Shown here: positions 1-9,266 of the stretch, piece by piece
Layout: each line of letters opens with the position of its first letter
Numbering within the stretch: position 1 is the stretch's first letter
Source of the DNA: Flagellimonas aquimarina
GTDB lineage: Bacteria; Bacteroidota; Bacteroidia; Flavobacteriales; Flavobacteriaceae
Length of the DNA stretch: 64,000 nucleotides
Direction of reading: 5' to 3'
Assembly: GCF_003149745.1 (NCBI RefSeq)
Contig: NZ_QGEG01000001.1
Span: 682,001-746,000, forward strand
The notes under the pieces: generated by a model
The model's database searches: none
What the model saw: the letters and a program-made list of their open reading frames with translations, nothing else
What the model was told of the DNA's origin: nothing
Position numbers and translations under genes: made by a program

Positions 1-789
1 AAGGCCATCTACGGTAGGTTTTACTATCTGCTGTTCTATTTTGTCCATAAGTACAGCATCTGCGAAAGGAACCGGAGAAATGGCTCCCATACCGCCTGTG
101 TTAAGCCCTGTATCTCCTTCGCCAATGCGTTTGTAATCTTTTGCAGTAGGAAGTATTTTATAGTTAGTGCCATCTGTAAGCACAAAACAGCTCAATTCTA
201 TTCCATCCAAGAACTCCTCAATAACTACTGTAGCACTGGCAGAACCAAATTTCGAATCTAACAGCATGGATTTTAGTTCCGCTTTTGCTTCATCTAAATC
301 TTGAAGAATTAGAACGCCTTTTCCAGCGGCCAATCCATCGGCTTTGAGCACGTATGGCGGCTTTAGTGTTTCCAAAAACATATAACCCTTTTCCACCGTA
401 TCTGAGGTAAAACTTTCATAAGCCGCGGTCGGAATCTGATGGCGCATCATAAATTCCTTTGCAAACTCCTTGCTCCCTTCCAATTCTGCGGCTGCTTTTT
501 GCGGGCCTATCACGGAAATGTCTTTTAAATCATCATCGGCCAAGAAGAAATCATGAACTCCATTTACAAGTGGGTCCTCCGGTCCTACTACCACCAAATC
601 TATTTTTTTAGCCAGTACCAATGCTTTAATACTTTTAAAATCATTTACACCAACCTCAACATTGGTGGCAATTTCAGAAGTACCTGCATTGCCCGGGGCA
701 ACAAACAGTTTTTCTACTTTAGGGCTTTGTGAGATTTTAAGGGATATCGCATGTTCGCGACCTCCTGAACCAAGGACCAGAATATTCAT
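1..789 (-). CDS. purD: Phosphoribosylamine--glycine ligase (GAR synthetase), 3' part cut by window edge
   Basis: Catalyses the ATP-dependent joining of glycine to phosphoribosylamine, the second step of de novo purine synthesis, in the cytosol. The minus-strand frame starts at ATG 787-789 with MNILVLGSGGREHAI, the N-terminal signature of PurD. It continues through VAPGNAGT, VGPEDPL and the ATP-grasp stretch KADGLAAGKGV, and later shows GGMGA. About 263 of the usual 420-430 residues are visible; the C-terminus lies outside the window. A TAnnTTTG box 15 bases upstream suggests its own promoter, so it probably is not just the tail of the polysaccharide operon. Identification is secure. Confidence 0.96.
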   Translation of the reverse strand, partial: MNILVLGSGGREHAISLKISQSPKVEKLFVAPGNAGTSEIATNVEVGVNDFKSIKALVLAKKIDLVVVGPEDPLVNGVHDFFLADDDLKDISVIGPQKAAAELEGSKEFAKEFMMRHQIPTAAYESFTSDTVEKGYMFLETLKPPYVLKADGLAAGKGVLILQDLDEAKAELKSMLLDSKFGSASATVVIEEFLDGIELSCFVLTDGTNYKILPTAKDYKRIGEGDTGLNTGGMGAISPVPFADAVLMDKIEQQIVKPTVDGL

Positions 790-804
790 CAATCGAAATT
801 TTGG

Positions 805-812
805 CAAAAATA
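805..812 (-). promoter_or_regulatory. Candidate Bacteroidota -7 box for purD
   Basis: TATTTTTG on the minus strand matches the TAnnTTTG -7 element of the Bacteroidota housekeeping sigma factor. It ends 15 bases before the purD start codon. No clear TTTG -33 element was seen, so the call rests on the -7 match and its position. Confidence 0.5.
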
Positions 813-831
813 CGGTTTGATGAGGATTTGC

Positions 832-1809
832 CTATTTGTTTGCAGAGAAATCTCTATGATTCTTGCTCAATTCTTCAGATGAAAGTGATTGAAAATATTC
901 ATATACCTTCTTAAGTCCCTCCGAACGGTGTACCTTGGGTTCCCACCCCAATATCTCTTTGGCTCTGGAAATATCTGGTTGTCGTTGCAATGGGTCGTCC
1001 TTAGGCAATGGCTTAAAGGTTATTTTTTGATCGGTCCCCGTTAGCTTGATAATCTCTTCAGCAAACTCCAGAATTGTAGTCTCATCTGGATTGCCTATGT
1101 TGACAGGAAGGTGGTAATTGCTCATCAATAGCCGATATATCCCTTCAATCTGGTCATCGATATATGTAAAAGACCTTGTCTGGGACCCATCACCAAAAAC
1201 AGTTAAGTCCTCACCTCTTAGCGCTTGACCCATAAACGCGGGCACCACCCGTCCATCATTTAATCGCATTCTTGAACCATATGTATTAAAAATTCGAACG
1301 ATACGAGTATCCAATCCATGATGGGTATGATACGCCATTGTTATGGACTCCATAAAACGCTTGGCCTCATCATATACACCTCTTGGACCAATAGGACTTA
1401 CATTGCCATAATACTCTTCGTTTTGTGGATGTACTAGGGGGTCTCCATAGACCTCTGAGGTTGAAGCAACCAATATCCTTGCATTCTTTTCCTTGGCGAG
1501 TCCCAGTAAGTTAAGAGTGCCCAGTGATCCCACTTTTAAGGTCTCAATTGGAATTTTTAAATAATCTATTGGACTTGCCGGGGAGGCAAAATGAAGAATA
1601 TAGTCCAGATCACCAGCAATATGAACAAAAGTTGATACATCATGATGGTGGAACTCAAAATGCTCCAATGGAAACAGGTGTTCTATATTCTTTAGGTTAC
1701 CGGTTATTAGGTTGTCCATACCGATGACTTGGAAGCCTAACTTAATAAAATAGTCACATAAATGTGAACCTAAGAATCCGGCAGCGCCAGTAATCAAAAC
1801 TCTTTTCAT
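832..1809 (-). CDS. UDP-glucuronate decarboxylase (UDP-xylose synthase)-type extended SDR
   Basis: An extended short-chain dehydrogenase of 325 aa. The NAD-binding GAAGFLG motif is at residues 8-14, the SEVYGDP strand near 118-124, and the catalytic YxxxK at Y146/K150. The overall pattern (SPASP, RIFNTYG, then [10 protein letters not shown]) is that of UDP-glucuronate decarboxylases, which turn UDP-glucuronate into UDP-xylose. It is the last gene of the polysaccharide locus and would supply a nucleotide sugar. No UDP-glucose 6-dehydrogenase, the usual source of its substrate, is in the window. Related SDRs such as 4-epimerases or 4,6-dehydratases cannot be wholly excluded. Confidence 0.82.
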   Translation of the reverse strand: MKRVLITGAAGFLGSHLCDYFIKLGFQVIGMDNLITGNLKNIEHLFPLEHFEFHHHDVSTFVHIAGDLDYILHFASPASPIDYLKIPIETLKVGSLGTLNLLGLAKEKNARILVASTSEVYGDPLVHPQNEEYYGNVSPIGPRGVYDEAKRFMESITMAYHTHHGLDTRIVRIFNTYGSRMRLNDGRVVPAFMGQALRGEDLTVFGDGSQTRSFTYIDDQIEGIYRLLMSNYHLPVNIGNPDETTILEFAEEIIKLTGTDQKITFKPLPKDDPLQRQPDISRAKEILGWEPKVHRSEGLKKVYEYFQSLSSEELSKNHRDFSANK

Positions 1810-1868
1810 TTGTTTGTTGTTTAGTATCTAAAAACTTCTTTTTATTGAACTAATTATCCATTGCAAGG

Positions 1869-1876
1869 CAAAAATA
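1869..1876 (-). promoter_or_regulatory. Candidate -7 box upstream of the UDP-xylose-synthase-like gene
   Basis: Minus-strand TATTTTTG (TAnnTTTG) lies in the 122-bp gap between the sugar transferase and the SDR gene, about 59 bases before the SDR start. It could allow separate transcription of the last gene of the locus. The -33 element is not obvious. Confidence 0.35.
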
Positions 1877-1931
1877 GTTGAACCGCATAGGCCTGCCCTT
1901 TTCTATATTGAAAATCCTTTTTAAAAATGTA

Positions 1932-3281
1932 TTAATATGCTTTTTCCTCCCCTGAAATCGCATTCAAAACTGTTTGTATTATAATCTTAATATCTAGAAA
2001 AAATGACCAGTTCTCAATATAGAATATATCGAACTTAGTTCTATTAAGTATATCCATGTCTTTTTCTATCTCACCTCTATAACCACGTATCTGAGCTAGG
2101 CCTGTTATTCCAGGTTTTACAAAATGACGTAGCATATATTTGTTTACCTGTCCAGCAAATTTGTACGTATGGCTAACCATATGCGGTCTAGGACCAACAA
2201 CTGACATTGTGCCAAAAAAAACATTATAGAATTGTGGCAATTCATCTATGCTCGTACGTCTAATAAATTTACCCACTTTGGTTACCCGCATGTCATTCTT
2301 AACAGTATGATTATCATCTGCAGTCTCATTTGCCATGGACCTAAACTTATAGCAATAGAATTCCCTATTGTCTATTCCATTTCGCTTTTGTCTAAAGAAT
2401 ACTGGGCCTCTGGATTCCGCAATAATTATTAAGGCCAATAATGGTGTTAACCAGGAAAGGATGCCTAAAATTATTACTGCTGAAAAAAAAATGTCGAATG
2501 CTCTTTTTAAAAAGGAATTAATGGTGCTATGCAAGGGTATATCCCTTAGTGAAAGTATTGGGATATAATCATAATATTCAAATCTCAATTTCTTGGCAAA
2601 AATTTTCCTGTTGTCCGGAATGAACTTCAAGGTCTTTAAATTATTATCTGCAAAATCGATAAACTCCGATATTTCTTCGTCTTTCAACGCTGAAACCGAG
2701 CAGTATATCTCATCAATATTGTTTCTAAGTATAAAGCCAAAACAATCCCTTACCTCAAATTCATTAGATTTTGAAGAAAATTGCTTTACAAAATGAAATC
2801 CGAATTCTGTTCTTTCTTGAAAAACTTTTATTAGTTGTTGTGTGTTTTTGTTTTTGCCAATAACCACAACATTTCTAAGATTCCCCTTTACACGTTCTCT
2901 ATACTTCATTAACAGCACATAGTTTAGAAACTTCAGGGTAGTAACCGTCAAGAAAACGAAAATAAAATATTGGCCTAATGCTAACCTGCTCATAATAGGC
3001 TGTTTAAAGAACCCTATATATGCATACAAGATGAGAAAGAAAAATACAAACTGAGTAAACAATATTTTTAGAATATAGGTCACCTTTGTATATCTATATA
3101 CTGAGTAAAACTCATTTTTTAAGGACACAATGATCCAAGCAAGGGATATGTATCCATGAAAGAGTGTTGGATTTTGAAAATTTATGGGCATGGAATAAGC
3201 AAATATGTTTATTACCAATAAATCCATTAGATATGATATGGGGTTAATAAATCCTGAATATCTGCCTTGTTTGAAGAACAT
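1932..3281 (-). CDS. Initiating undecaprenyl-phosphate sugar-phosphate transferase (WcaJ/PssE-like)
   Basis: Transfers the first sugar-1-phosphate onto undecaprenyl phosphate to start repeat-unit assembly at the inner membrane. The 449-aa protein has about four N-terminal membrane segments (residues 15-125). A nucleotide-binding-like central region follows (VVVIGK near 138-143). The C-terminal bacterial sugar transferase domain (about 257-449) begins with KRAFDIFFS and another membrane segment, then shows the family motifs FFRQKRNG, KFRSM, SIDELPQ and VVGPRPH. Length and layout match the polyisoprenylphosphate hexose-1-phosphate transferase class. It is co-oriented with the locus. The sugar specificity cannot be read from sequence. 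Confidence 0.93.
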   Translation of the reverse strand: MFFKQGRYSGFINPISYLMDLLVINIFAYSMPINFQNPTLFHGYISLAWIIVSLKNEFYSVYRYTKVTYILKILFTQFVFFFLILYAYIGFFKQPIMSRLALGQYFIFVFLTVTTLKFLNYVLLMKYRERVKGNLRNVVVIGKNKNTQQLIKVFQERTEFGFHFVKQFSSKSNEFEVRDCFGFILRNNIDEIYCSVSALKDEEISEFIDFADNNLKTLKFIPDNRKIFAKKLRFEYYDYIPILSLRDIPLHSTINSFLKRAFDIFFSAVIILGILSWLTPLLALIIIAESRGPVFFRQKRNGIDNREFYCYKFRSMANETADDNHTVKNDMRVTKVGKFIRRTSIDELPQFYNVFFGTMSVVGPRPHMVSHTYKFAGQVNKYMLRHFVKPGITGLAQIRGYRGEIEKDMDILNRTKFDIFYIENWSFFLDIKIIIQTVLNAISGEEKAY

Positions 3282-3319
3282 TTATATTTTATTGAACAAG
3301 TTATAGCATCTTATTGTTG

Positions 3320-3327
3320 CAAAAATA
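3320..3327 (-). promoter_or_regulatory. Candidate -7 box upstream of the initiating sugar transferase
   Basis: Minus-strand TATTTTTG in the 130-bp gap that separates this gene from the preceding glycosyltransferase, about 38 bases before the ATG. The gap is one of the largest in an otherwise tightly packed locus, so an internal promoter is plausible. Confidence 0.4.
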
Positions 3328-3411
3328 CTTCTTATAAAGGTTATTGGACATGCTCTCAAAAAAAGGAATACAATCATGTAAGAACTAACGAGTGATGGAT
3401 TTCCCTATTCT

Positions 3412-4545
3412 TTATGATCTAACTTCAGTTTCATAGATTTTCTCTAATTGTTCTATGTTCTTTTCCATATTGAAGTTGCGTTCAAAAAGCTCCACTGCGT
3501 TAACTTCAAAACCTTTACGCAATTGTGAATCAAGGTGTAATCGCACTATTTTTTCTGACATTTCAACTATATCTTCTTGAGGTACCAAAAAGCCGTTATA
3601 CCCATCTTGTATTAAATCTCTATTACCATCACAATCCGTTGCCACACATGCTTTTCCTAGCATTAGAGTTTCAATTATTGAGTATGGCAATCCCTCATAT
3701 CGAGCAGTAGAAATATAAAATCTAGCATTTGAAATGATATTGAATATGTCCTCCCTAGAAGTCCAAGGCAATAAAGTAACATTTTCCGTGAGTCCTAAAT
3801 AGGTGATAAGTTTATCAATCTTACTTAGATTGGGGGAATGATATCCGATTCCCATAAGAACCAAATGGACTTCTGACTGCTTGTGCTTAACCTCTGCCAG
3901 AACCCTTATCATCATTTCAATATTTTTTTGATATGAAGGGCGCCCCACTGAGCAAATGTAATTATCTGGCCATGTTTTATTTATGGACAATTGAGACACA
4001 TCCTGTGAAGCTGTAATTGAATTATTAAATAAAAGAACCTTTTCTTTTTTGTACTTGACTTCTTTCAACGCCCTGTTCATTTCGGATTGGGAAGATGCCA
4101 AAACTTTACTGTTGGCAAAGGAAGTCATGCGTTCCAACCTAAGATACATACTTCTTTTAAACCAGCCCTGGGCACTGAGATAAGAATAAGCCTGAGGAGT
4201 ATGAAAACTCGGAATATTTAAAATCGCACCAATAGTTTTTCCCAAGATGCCGCCTTTTGCACTATGAGCATGTATTAGATCAGGCTTTTCTCTTTTTATT
4301 ATTCTTAACGCCTTAATGAGCGCCTTGAAATCCTTGAACAAGGAAATATCCCTTTGTATGGAAATCTTATATTCTTCCACCTCTTCGCCCTTATCGTCTA
4401 AATATGGGGTTGTAGTGTCATTAATGCCGTGGATAGCAATACTTTTAAAAATCTTGCTGTCCAAGTTTTCTAAAATTAAGCGAAGGGCTACATCTACCCC
4501 TCCAACCGAATTCAGAATATGGATTATCTTAATTTTTTCTTTCAA
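3412..4545 (-). CDS. GT4-family glycosyltransferase
   Basis: A 377-aa GT-B fold retaining glycosyltransferase, probably adding one sugar of the lipid-linked repeat unit on the cytoplasmic face. The N-terminal half carries HILNSVGGV and the acceptor-side DLIHAHSAKGG. The C-terminal half has VGRPSYQKN, LMGIGYHSP and the donor-binding ARYEGLPYSIIETLMLGKAC stretch with its E-x7-E arrangement, as in Glycos_transf_1. It follows the neighbouring glycosyltransferase with only 3 intervening bases, so they are surely co-transcribed. The donor sugar is unknown. Confidence 0.9.
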   Translation of the reverse strand: MKEKIKIIHILNSVGGVDVALRLILENLDSKIFKSIAIHGINDTTTPYLDDKGEEVEEYKISIQRDISLFKDFKALIKALRIIKREKPDLIHAHSAKGGILGKTIGAILNIPSFHTPQAYSYLSAQGWFKRSMYLRLERMTSFANSKVLASSQSEMNRALKEVKYKKEKVLLFNNSITASQDVSQLSINKTWPDNYICSVGRPSYQKNIEMMIRVLAEVKHKQSEVHLVLMGIGYHSPNLSKIDKLITYLGLTENVTLLPWTSREDIFNIISNARFYISTARYEGLPYSIIETLMLGKACVATDCDGNRDLIQDGYNGFLVPQEDIVEMSEKIVRLHLDSQLRKGFEVNAVELFERNFNMEKNIEQLEKIYETEVRS

Positions 4546-4548
4546 TTT

Positions 4549-5580
4549 TTATTTTATTAATTCCAACACCTTTCCAGCACTGGTTTCCCAACTGAATTTA
4601 TTCGATATTTTGTAATCAATCTCCTTCTTGTCCAATATTAATCCTGCTTCTATACCCTTTAAAATTGATTCTACTTTTTTTGGATCAACAAATATAACCG
4701 ATCCCCCCGTAATTTCTCTAAACACAGGAATATCTGAAACTACGCACCCTATATTCTTGCTCATAGCCTCAATAACAGGGATTCCAAATCCTTCATAAAG
4801 ACTTGGGAAAACAAAAAGTTCTGCATTTTCATAATAAGCGGATAATTTTTCATCCGAAATATTCTTTAAAAATTTCACTCTCTTTCCATAGTCAAAATCC
4901 TTATTTTCCAAACTTTGAGAAAAATGCTTGATTTCATTCCCTATGACAAATAACTTAATGGATTTATTCTCTAGTAAAGAAAATGCCTCTAAGAGGCGCT
5001 GATAATTTTTTCTGGGATGATGAGAAGATACTGTCAATATATATCTGTCCTTATTGGGAAGAGGTTGTCCCTTTGCCTTAAACACATCGGAAAGTCCATT
5101 ATAAACAACCGTGATTTTCTCGGACGGAATATCCAGCTCTTGAATAAGCTCTTTTTTGGCAGATTCACTAACCGTTATAACATGAAGGCATTTTTTAGCA
5201 ATTTTAGGGACTAAAAAATTATATAGGGCAGAAAAACTTTTTGAAAAGGTTTCCCTATAATACTTAAATGCCATATCATGAATAGAGACTATTTGATTAT
5301 TATAAAATAATGGGCCAGTATACCCAAAAGATATCAACAATGGCTTCTTTTTCCTAATTAAATATAGGTACAAATCTATTTGTTCCCATATATGACTTTT
5401 ATTGAATCCTATAACCTCAGCATCCAACTCTTTGGACAAATCTAAGTGAATTACACCTGGGTGGGTAACAAAATGGACTTTGTTTGGAAGCTTTTTTTTA
5501 AGAATCCTGGAAATCTCAACAGCGAATCTTTGAACTCCAGTAATAGGCTGAGTAAGAAACCGGGCATTAATTACAATCAT
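4549..5580 (-). CDS. GT4-family glycosyltransferase
   Basis: A 343-aa GT-B glycosyltransferase. It begins MIVINARFLTQPITGVQRF, the common N-terminus of mannosyl/rhamnosyl-transferase-like GT4 proteins. Later motifs are VSSHHPRKN, then SLYEGFGIPVIEAMSKN, the donor-site E-x7-E region, followed by VSDIPVFREI. The ATG overlaps the end of the upstream O-antigen polymerase/ligase gene by 14 bases, which indicates translational coupling. It should add another sugar to the undecaprenyl-linked repeat unit. Specificity is unknown. Confidence 0.9.
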   Translation of the reverse strand: MIVINARFLTQPITGVQRFAVEISRILKKKLPNKVHFVTHPGVIHLDLSKELDAEVIGFNKSHIWEQIDLYLYLIRKKKPLLISFGYTGPLFYNNQIVSIHDMAFKYYRETFSKSFSALYNFLVPKIAKKCLHVITVSESAKKELIQELDIPSEKITVVYNGLSDVFKAKGQPLPNKDRYILTVSSHHPRKNYQRLLEAFSLLENKSIKLFVIGNEIKHFSQSLENKDFDYGKRVKFLKNISDEKLSAYYENAELFVFPSLYEGFGIPVIEAMSKNIGCVVSDIPVFREITGGSVIFVDPKKVESILKGIEAGLILDKKEIDYKISNKFSWETSAGKVLELIK

Positions 5581-6922
5581 CTACAAGCTTCTTAGGGTTA
5601 AACAAGAATAAAGAATTGAAAAAGGAAAAGAATATAAGCCCGTCCGAACGCACCAATACATTTTCAGTTAAGCAAATTATTGCCACAATAATTAAAAAGT
5701 AAAAATGTTGGTTCTCCTTTCTTTCAACAGAAATCTTCAATTGTATAGATAGGGATGTAAGAAACAGCAGTAATCCCAAAAGTCCAGCAGTAAGCAAAAA
5801 AAATAAATACTGACTGTGTGTGTTATAAGTAGTCCAACCATATATCTTAGCGCCCAATTCATCTCTGTAACAATCGTTCAATTTATCCTGGGCATCACCC
5901 AATCCAACACCTAAAAGAGCATTCTCCTTAATTATTTTTAGAGAACAAAAGTAGACCCCGTTCCTCACATTTGTAGAATTATACGTTTCAATATCATTGC
6001 CTGAACTAGGAAGGGCAAACTTTGTTCGAAACACCTCATCCACTCTTAACTTCACGGTTGTAAAGCTCAAATAGCTTCCAAGGGCAACAAAAATAGAAGC
6101 TCCTAAAATTATAACGTAGGTTTTTGTTTTAAACTTGGTGAAAATAAATAGTGTAATAAAGCCTCCTGATAAAATAGCCAAAATTGGCATTCTGGTGGAC
6201 ATAAGCAACAACCAAAAAAAAAGTATGCAAGCTAGAACAAGCATAGTAACATTTTTGATTTTTTTATGTTTATTGAAGTTAAAAAAAACAGATCTAATTA
6301 GGTAAAAAAAAGCAAATGCTATCCATAAACCTTGATAGGTTGTGTGTGTGTTCACTAAGCCGGTGGCATAACTGCGAAACCTTCTAAGCTTAATTCTATT
6401 TGTCATTTCAACATCAATAACTTCATATCCGTCTAAATTGTTTCGTTGTATTTCCAAGGGGCTTAAATTTCCCAACAAAAAATCTAAATTATAAAGCGAT
6501 TTAACTATTTGATAAATAACTAAAAGCACAACAGAAGTACAAAAAACCATTATTATATTATCCCGAACCTTCCTATCAAATTTATTTGAGTTGAGAGAAA
6601 AAATAAGCGGATAAATCAATAAAGAGGACATTTGGACCAGCTTATTAAATCCTTCAACTATGTTCTCAGAATAAAAAAGAGTAAGAGGCAAATAAACAAA
6701 GGCGAAAATACTTATAAGAAAAAGCTTTTTGTTTTGATTTATCCCCAGGGCGTTCTTTTTTCTTTCCCTCAGGTAAGCATCCAACCCAATTAAGCACCAA
6801 ACAGCAGTAATTATACTTCTAGCCCCATATGGCAATAAAGGGAACAAAGCCAACAAATAAGTTACATATATAAAACTTATGTCCGTGTACTTCTTATTAA
6901 TTGGTAAAATACTAGTAATCAT
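5567..6922 (-). CDS. O-antigen polymerase/ligase-like membrane protein (Wzy/WaaL type)
   Basis: A polytopic inner-membrane protein of 451 aa with about ten hydrophobic segments. A large hydrophilic loop sits near residues 290-370 and includes GVGLGD and the NTHSQYLFF stretch typical of the Wzy_C/O-antigen ligase domain. Such proteins either polymerise undecaprenyl-linked repeat units or ligate the chain to its acceptor. It overlaps the next Wzy-like gene by 4 bases, giving a tandem pair of dissimilar polymerase/ligase candidates. The canonical NTHSxxL motif makes this member the better ligase-like candidate, but function cannot be fixed from sequence. Confidence 0.85.
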   Translation of the reverse strand: MITSILPINKKYTDISFIYVTYLLALFPLLPYGARSIITAVWCLIGLDAYLRERKKNALGINQNKKLFLISIFAFVYLPLTLFYSENIVEGFNKLVQMSSLLIYPLIFSLNSNKFDRKVRDNIIMVFCTSVVLLVIYQIVKSLYNLDFLLGNLSPLEIQRNNLDGYEVIDVEMTNRIKLRRFRSYATGLVNTHTTYQGLWIAFAFFYLIRSVFFNFNKHKKIKNVTMLVLACILFFWLLLMSTRMPILAILSGGFITLFIFTKFKTKTYVIILGASIFVALGSYLSFTTVKLRVDEVFRTKFALPSSGNDIETYNSTNVRNGVYFCSLKIIKENALLGVGLGDAQDKLNDCYRDELGAKIYGWTTYNTHSQYLFFLLTAGLLGLLLFLTSLSIQLKISVERKENQHFYFLIIVAIICLTENVLVRSDGLIFFSFFNSLFLFNPKKLVDDCN

Positions 6923-8079
6923 GTCCTAATGTTAGTTTCTTTTTTTATAAAAAGAAGAGGGAAAAGCACTAGAAATGGAATACTTTGAGTAATAGTTACA
7001 AAGAAAGCAGCACACAGAAAAGAGATTAGAATTATTTTCATTCTTTGGTTATCAGCGGCTTTTTCTTTCATAAAAAGAATTATCAATACTATTCCTATTA
7101 TTCCTGTTGAGACAAGCATTAAAAGCCAATAGCTATCGAGCGTAGAAACAAAACCATCTCCTCTAACCGCTCCACCAACTTTTCCTATTGCTCCACCAAT
7201 AAACAAGTTGAACTTTACATTCAAATCGTTTATCCAATGGTCAAATCTAGCCATAATTGATTTAAGAGACAGCAATTTAAAGTTGTAAAATGGAATGGCA
7301 ATTAGAAAAATCAAAGGAATTAAATAGGGTAGTATGACCTCAAGTTTAAACAGGTTTTTCTTTTTGAGGAAAAACCGAAACACGAAAAACACCAGCAAAA
7401 CCAGGTAGACACTTCTTACAAAAGTTAGGAGAACCAATAATAAAGGAAATAGCTTTTTCCGCTTATAAATTTCATCTTCTCTAAATAAAAAATAGCTTAG
7501 CAGTCCAAAATGCCCAACGGCAGCCGTCTCTCCTATTAATGCTGGGCTTCTCCAAAAAACATAAAAATTGCTTATTTTGAATTTATATTCACTATCAATT
7601 GGCCATATAAACCTGCCGGTAACTAGCTTCATATATTCTTCAGGGCCATAAACATAGGTCAATAAAATAAATAGCAAATTCCCTAAGACCAAAATATATA
7701 GGAGGCCAAGTATTTTTCTCCACAAACGCAACGGAATACTGGTTTGTCCATATAAAAAAATTAGCAGAAAAATTAGAATAACTTCTCTAAAAGTGAACAA
7801 AAAACTTGAAGAATCGGAAACATTGAGCACCAAAATAAAAATGCATATGGTAAAATATAAAAAAAGAAGTAGATCTATTCCTGAATATTTAAACTTGCCC
7901 CCATTTGCAAACTTCAATAAATAATAAATAATGACAACCAAAATTCCAATAGGATGTAAAAAGGACTTTAATTCCCAATCCCCCAAAAGTTTGAAAAGGT
8001 TAAATGTTATAATTCCCTGAGTGGAAACAACTTGAAGCAATATACCAAAGAAGAGTATGTTGGATAGTTTATATTGCAT
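6919..8079 (-). CDS. Wzy-like polysaccharide polymerase candidate
   Basis: A 386-aa, very hydrophobic protein with about ten membrane segments. A longer loop around residues 130-170 leads to SPALIGETAAVGHFGLLSYF, and a second lies near 265-305. Low overall identity is normal for Wzy polymerases, which are recognised by topology and position. It lies between a glycosyltransferase and a second O-antigen polymerase/ligase-like gene in a Wzx/Wzy locus. The most likely role is periplasmic polymerisation of repeat units flipped by Wzx. An alternative is a ligase. Confidence 0.7.
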   Translation of the reverse strand: MQYKLSNILFFGILLQVVSTQGIITFNLFKLLGDWELKSFLHPIGILVVIIYYLLKFANGGKFKYSGIDLLLFLYFTICIFILVLNVSDSSSFLFTFREVILIFLLIFLYGQTSIPLRLWRKILGLLYILVLGNLLFILLTYVYGPEEYMKLVTGRFIWPIDSEYKFKISNFYVFWRSPALIGETAAVGHFGLLSYFLFREDEIYKRKKLFPLLLVLLTFVRSVYLVLLVFFVFRFFLKKKNLFKLEVILPYLIPLIFLIAIPFYNFKLLSLKSIMARFDHWINDLNVKFNLFIGGAIGKVGGAVRGDGFVSTLDSYWLLMLVSTGIIGIVLIILFMKEKAADNQRMKIILISFLCAAFFVTITQSIPFLVLFPLLFIKKETNIRT

Positions 8080-8081
8080 CG

Positions 8082-9266
8082 CTATCCATTTAAGGCTCGG
8101 GTGAAAAGGTCAATATATTTTCCTACTGATGTTTCGATAGAAAATTGCTTTAGATCAATTTTATCAAAACTGAATTCATTTAAAGTCTTAGGGCTTACAA
8201 TTACTTTTTTCAGTATTTGAGTCAATTCTTCCCTATTGGGCTGAAACATAAAACTTTTGTTTTCTGCCCCCAACAACTCTGGTATTCCACCCCTATTGCT
8301 TCCCAAAATTGGTTTTTCATTAATCAACCCTTCGAGTATGACTCTTCCAAAGGGTTCTTCCCAAATGGAAGGGACTACAAGAACATCTATCTGTGGGAAA
8401 AAATCCTTAGGTTTTACAAACCCGTGGAAAACTACCTTCCCTTTTAGAAGTTTTGAACTTAATTCTTTTTTATAATTATCATTGATTTTTCCCGCTACAT
8501 GTAGCACCCAATTACGATTACTCTTAAGAGCTGAAAAACTTTCCACCAATAATTCAAGACCTTTAGATTGATTTATTTGTCCAATAAAGCCAAAATTGAC
8601 CTTATCTTTTTCTTCAAATTGTGTATTCCCTGTTTTTCTCCGTGGAATCATAAATCCATTATAAATTACTTGCTTCTTGGAACTTAAAAAATACCCTTTG
8701 GAAATATGGTCATTCAATATATACTTGCTTATTCCTATTAAACCATGAACTTTTTGAGAGGCCTTTTTCTTTTTAATTGATAAAAGATTGCATTCCAAAC
8801 ACTGTTTTGTGCACAAATTCCTTCCCTTAAACCTTGTAGTACGGGGGCATTGTAAATAATAATCCCTTAGCGTATGTACCACTTTAATGTTTCTACCATG
8901 GGCTATATCCCATATAGCCACAGAAAAACCCGCTAAATTATTGGTGTGAACTATGTGGGGCTTAAATTCTAAAAATATTTTATTTACGTCTTCTTGGTAT
9001 CTTTTGTTGTAAACATCTTCCCAATGCCATTTTAGTTTTGTAAGTGTGGAAGAAGGTTCCTCATTGAAGGGCCAAAAAACATTTTGCAATTTCAATCGCC
9101 AAACTACTATTCCATTGACCATTGTTTTTTCCTTATTTTCTCCAAGAGTAACCACCCCAACTTTAATACCATTATCCAAAAGATTTTCAGCCAAATCCTG
9201 AACCGAAATCTCTGCTCCTCCTATTTTATAGGGTGTATATAGTGTGTTGAAAATTAGGACTCTCAA
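8082..9266 (-). CDS. GT4-family glycosyltransferase with a cysteine-rich insert
   Basis: A 394-aa GT-B glycosyltransferase. The N-terminus LYTPYKIGGAEISVQDLA and the C-terminal VPSIWEEPFGRVILEGL (donor-site E-x7-E) followed by SNRGGIPELL are standard GT4 signatures. Residues near 152-160 carry CTKQCLEC, a cysteine cluster seen in a subgroup of bacterial GT4 enzymes. The likely start is a TTG at 9264-9266, embedded in the TGA stop of the upstream flippase gene (TTGA overlap). That suggests coupled translation with a weak start codon. Donor and acceptor are unknown. Confidence 0.88.
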   Translation of the reverse strand: MRVLIFNTLYTPYKIGGAEISVQDLAENLLDNGIKVGVVTLGENKEKTMVNGIVVWRLKLQNVFWPFNEEPSSTLTKLKWHWEDVYNKRYQEDVNKIFLEFKPHIVHTNNLAGFSVAIWDIAHGRNIKVVHTLRDYYLQCPRTTRFKGRNLCTKQCLECNLLSIKKKKASQKVHGLIGISKYILNDHISKGYFLSSKKQVIYNGFMIPRRKTGNTQFEEKDKVNFGFIGQINQSKGLELLVESFSALKSNRNWVLHVAGKINDNYKKELSSKLLKGKVVFHGFVKPKDFFPQIDVLVVPSIWEEPFGRVILEGLINEKPILGSNRGGIPELLGAENKSFMFQPNREELTQILKKVIVSPKTLNEFSFDKIDLKQFSIETSVGKYIDLFTRALNG

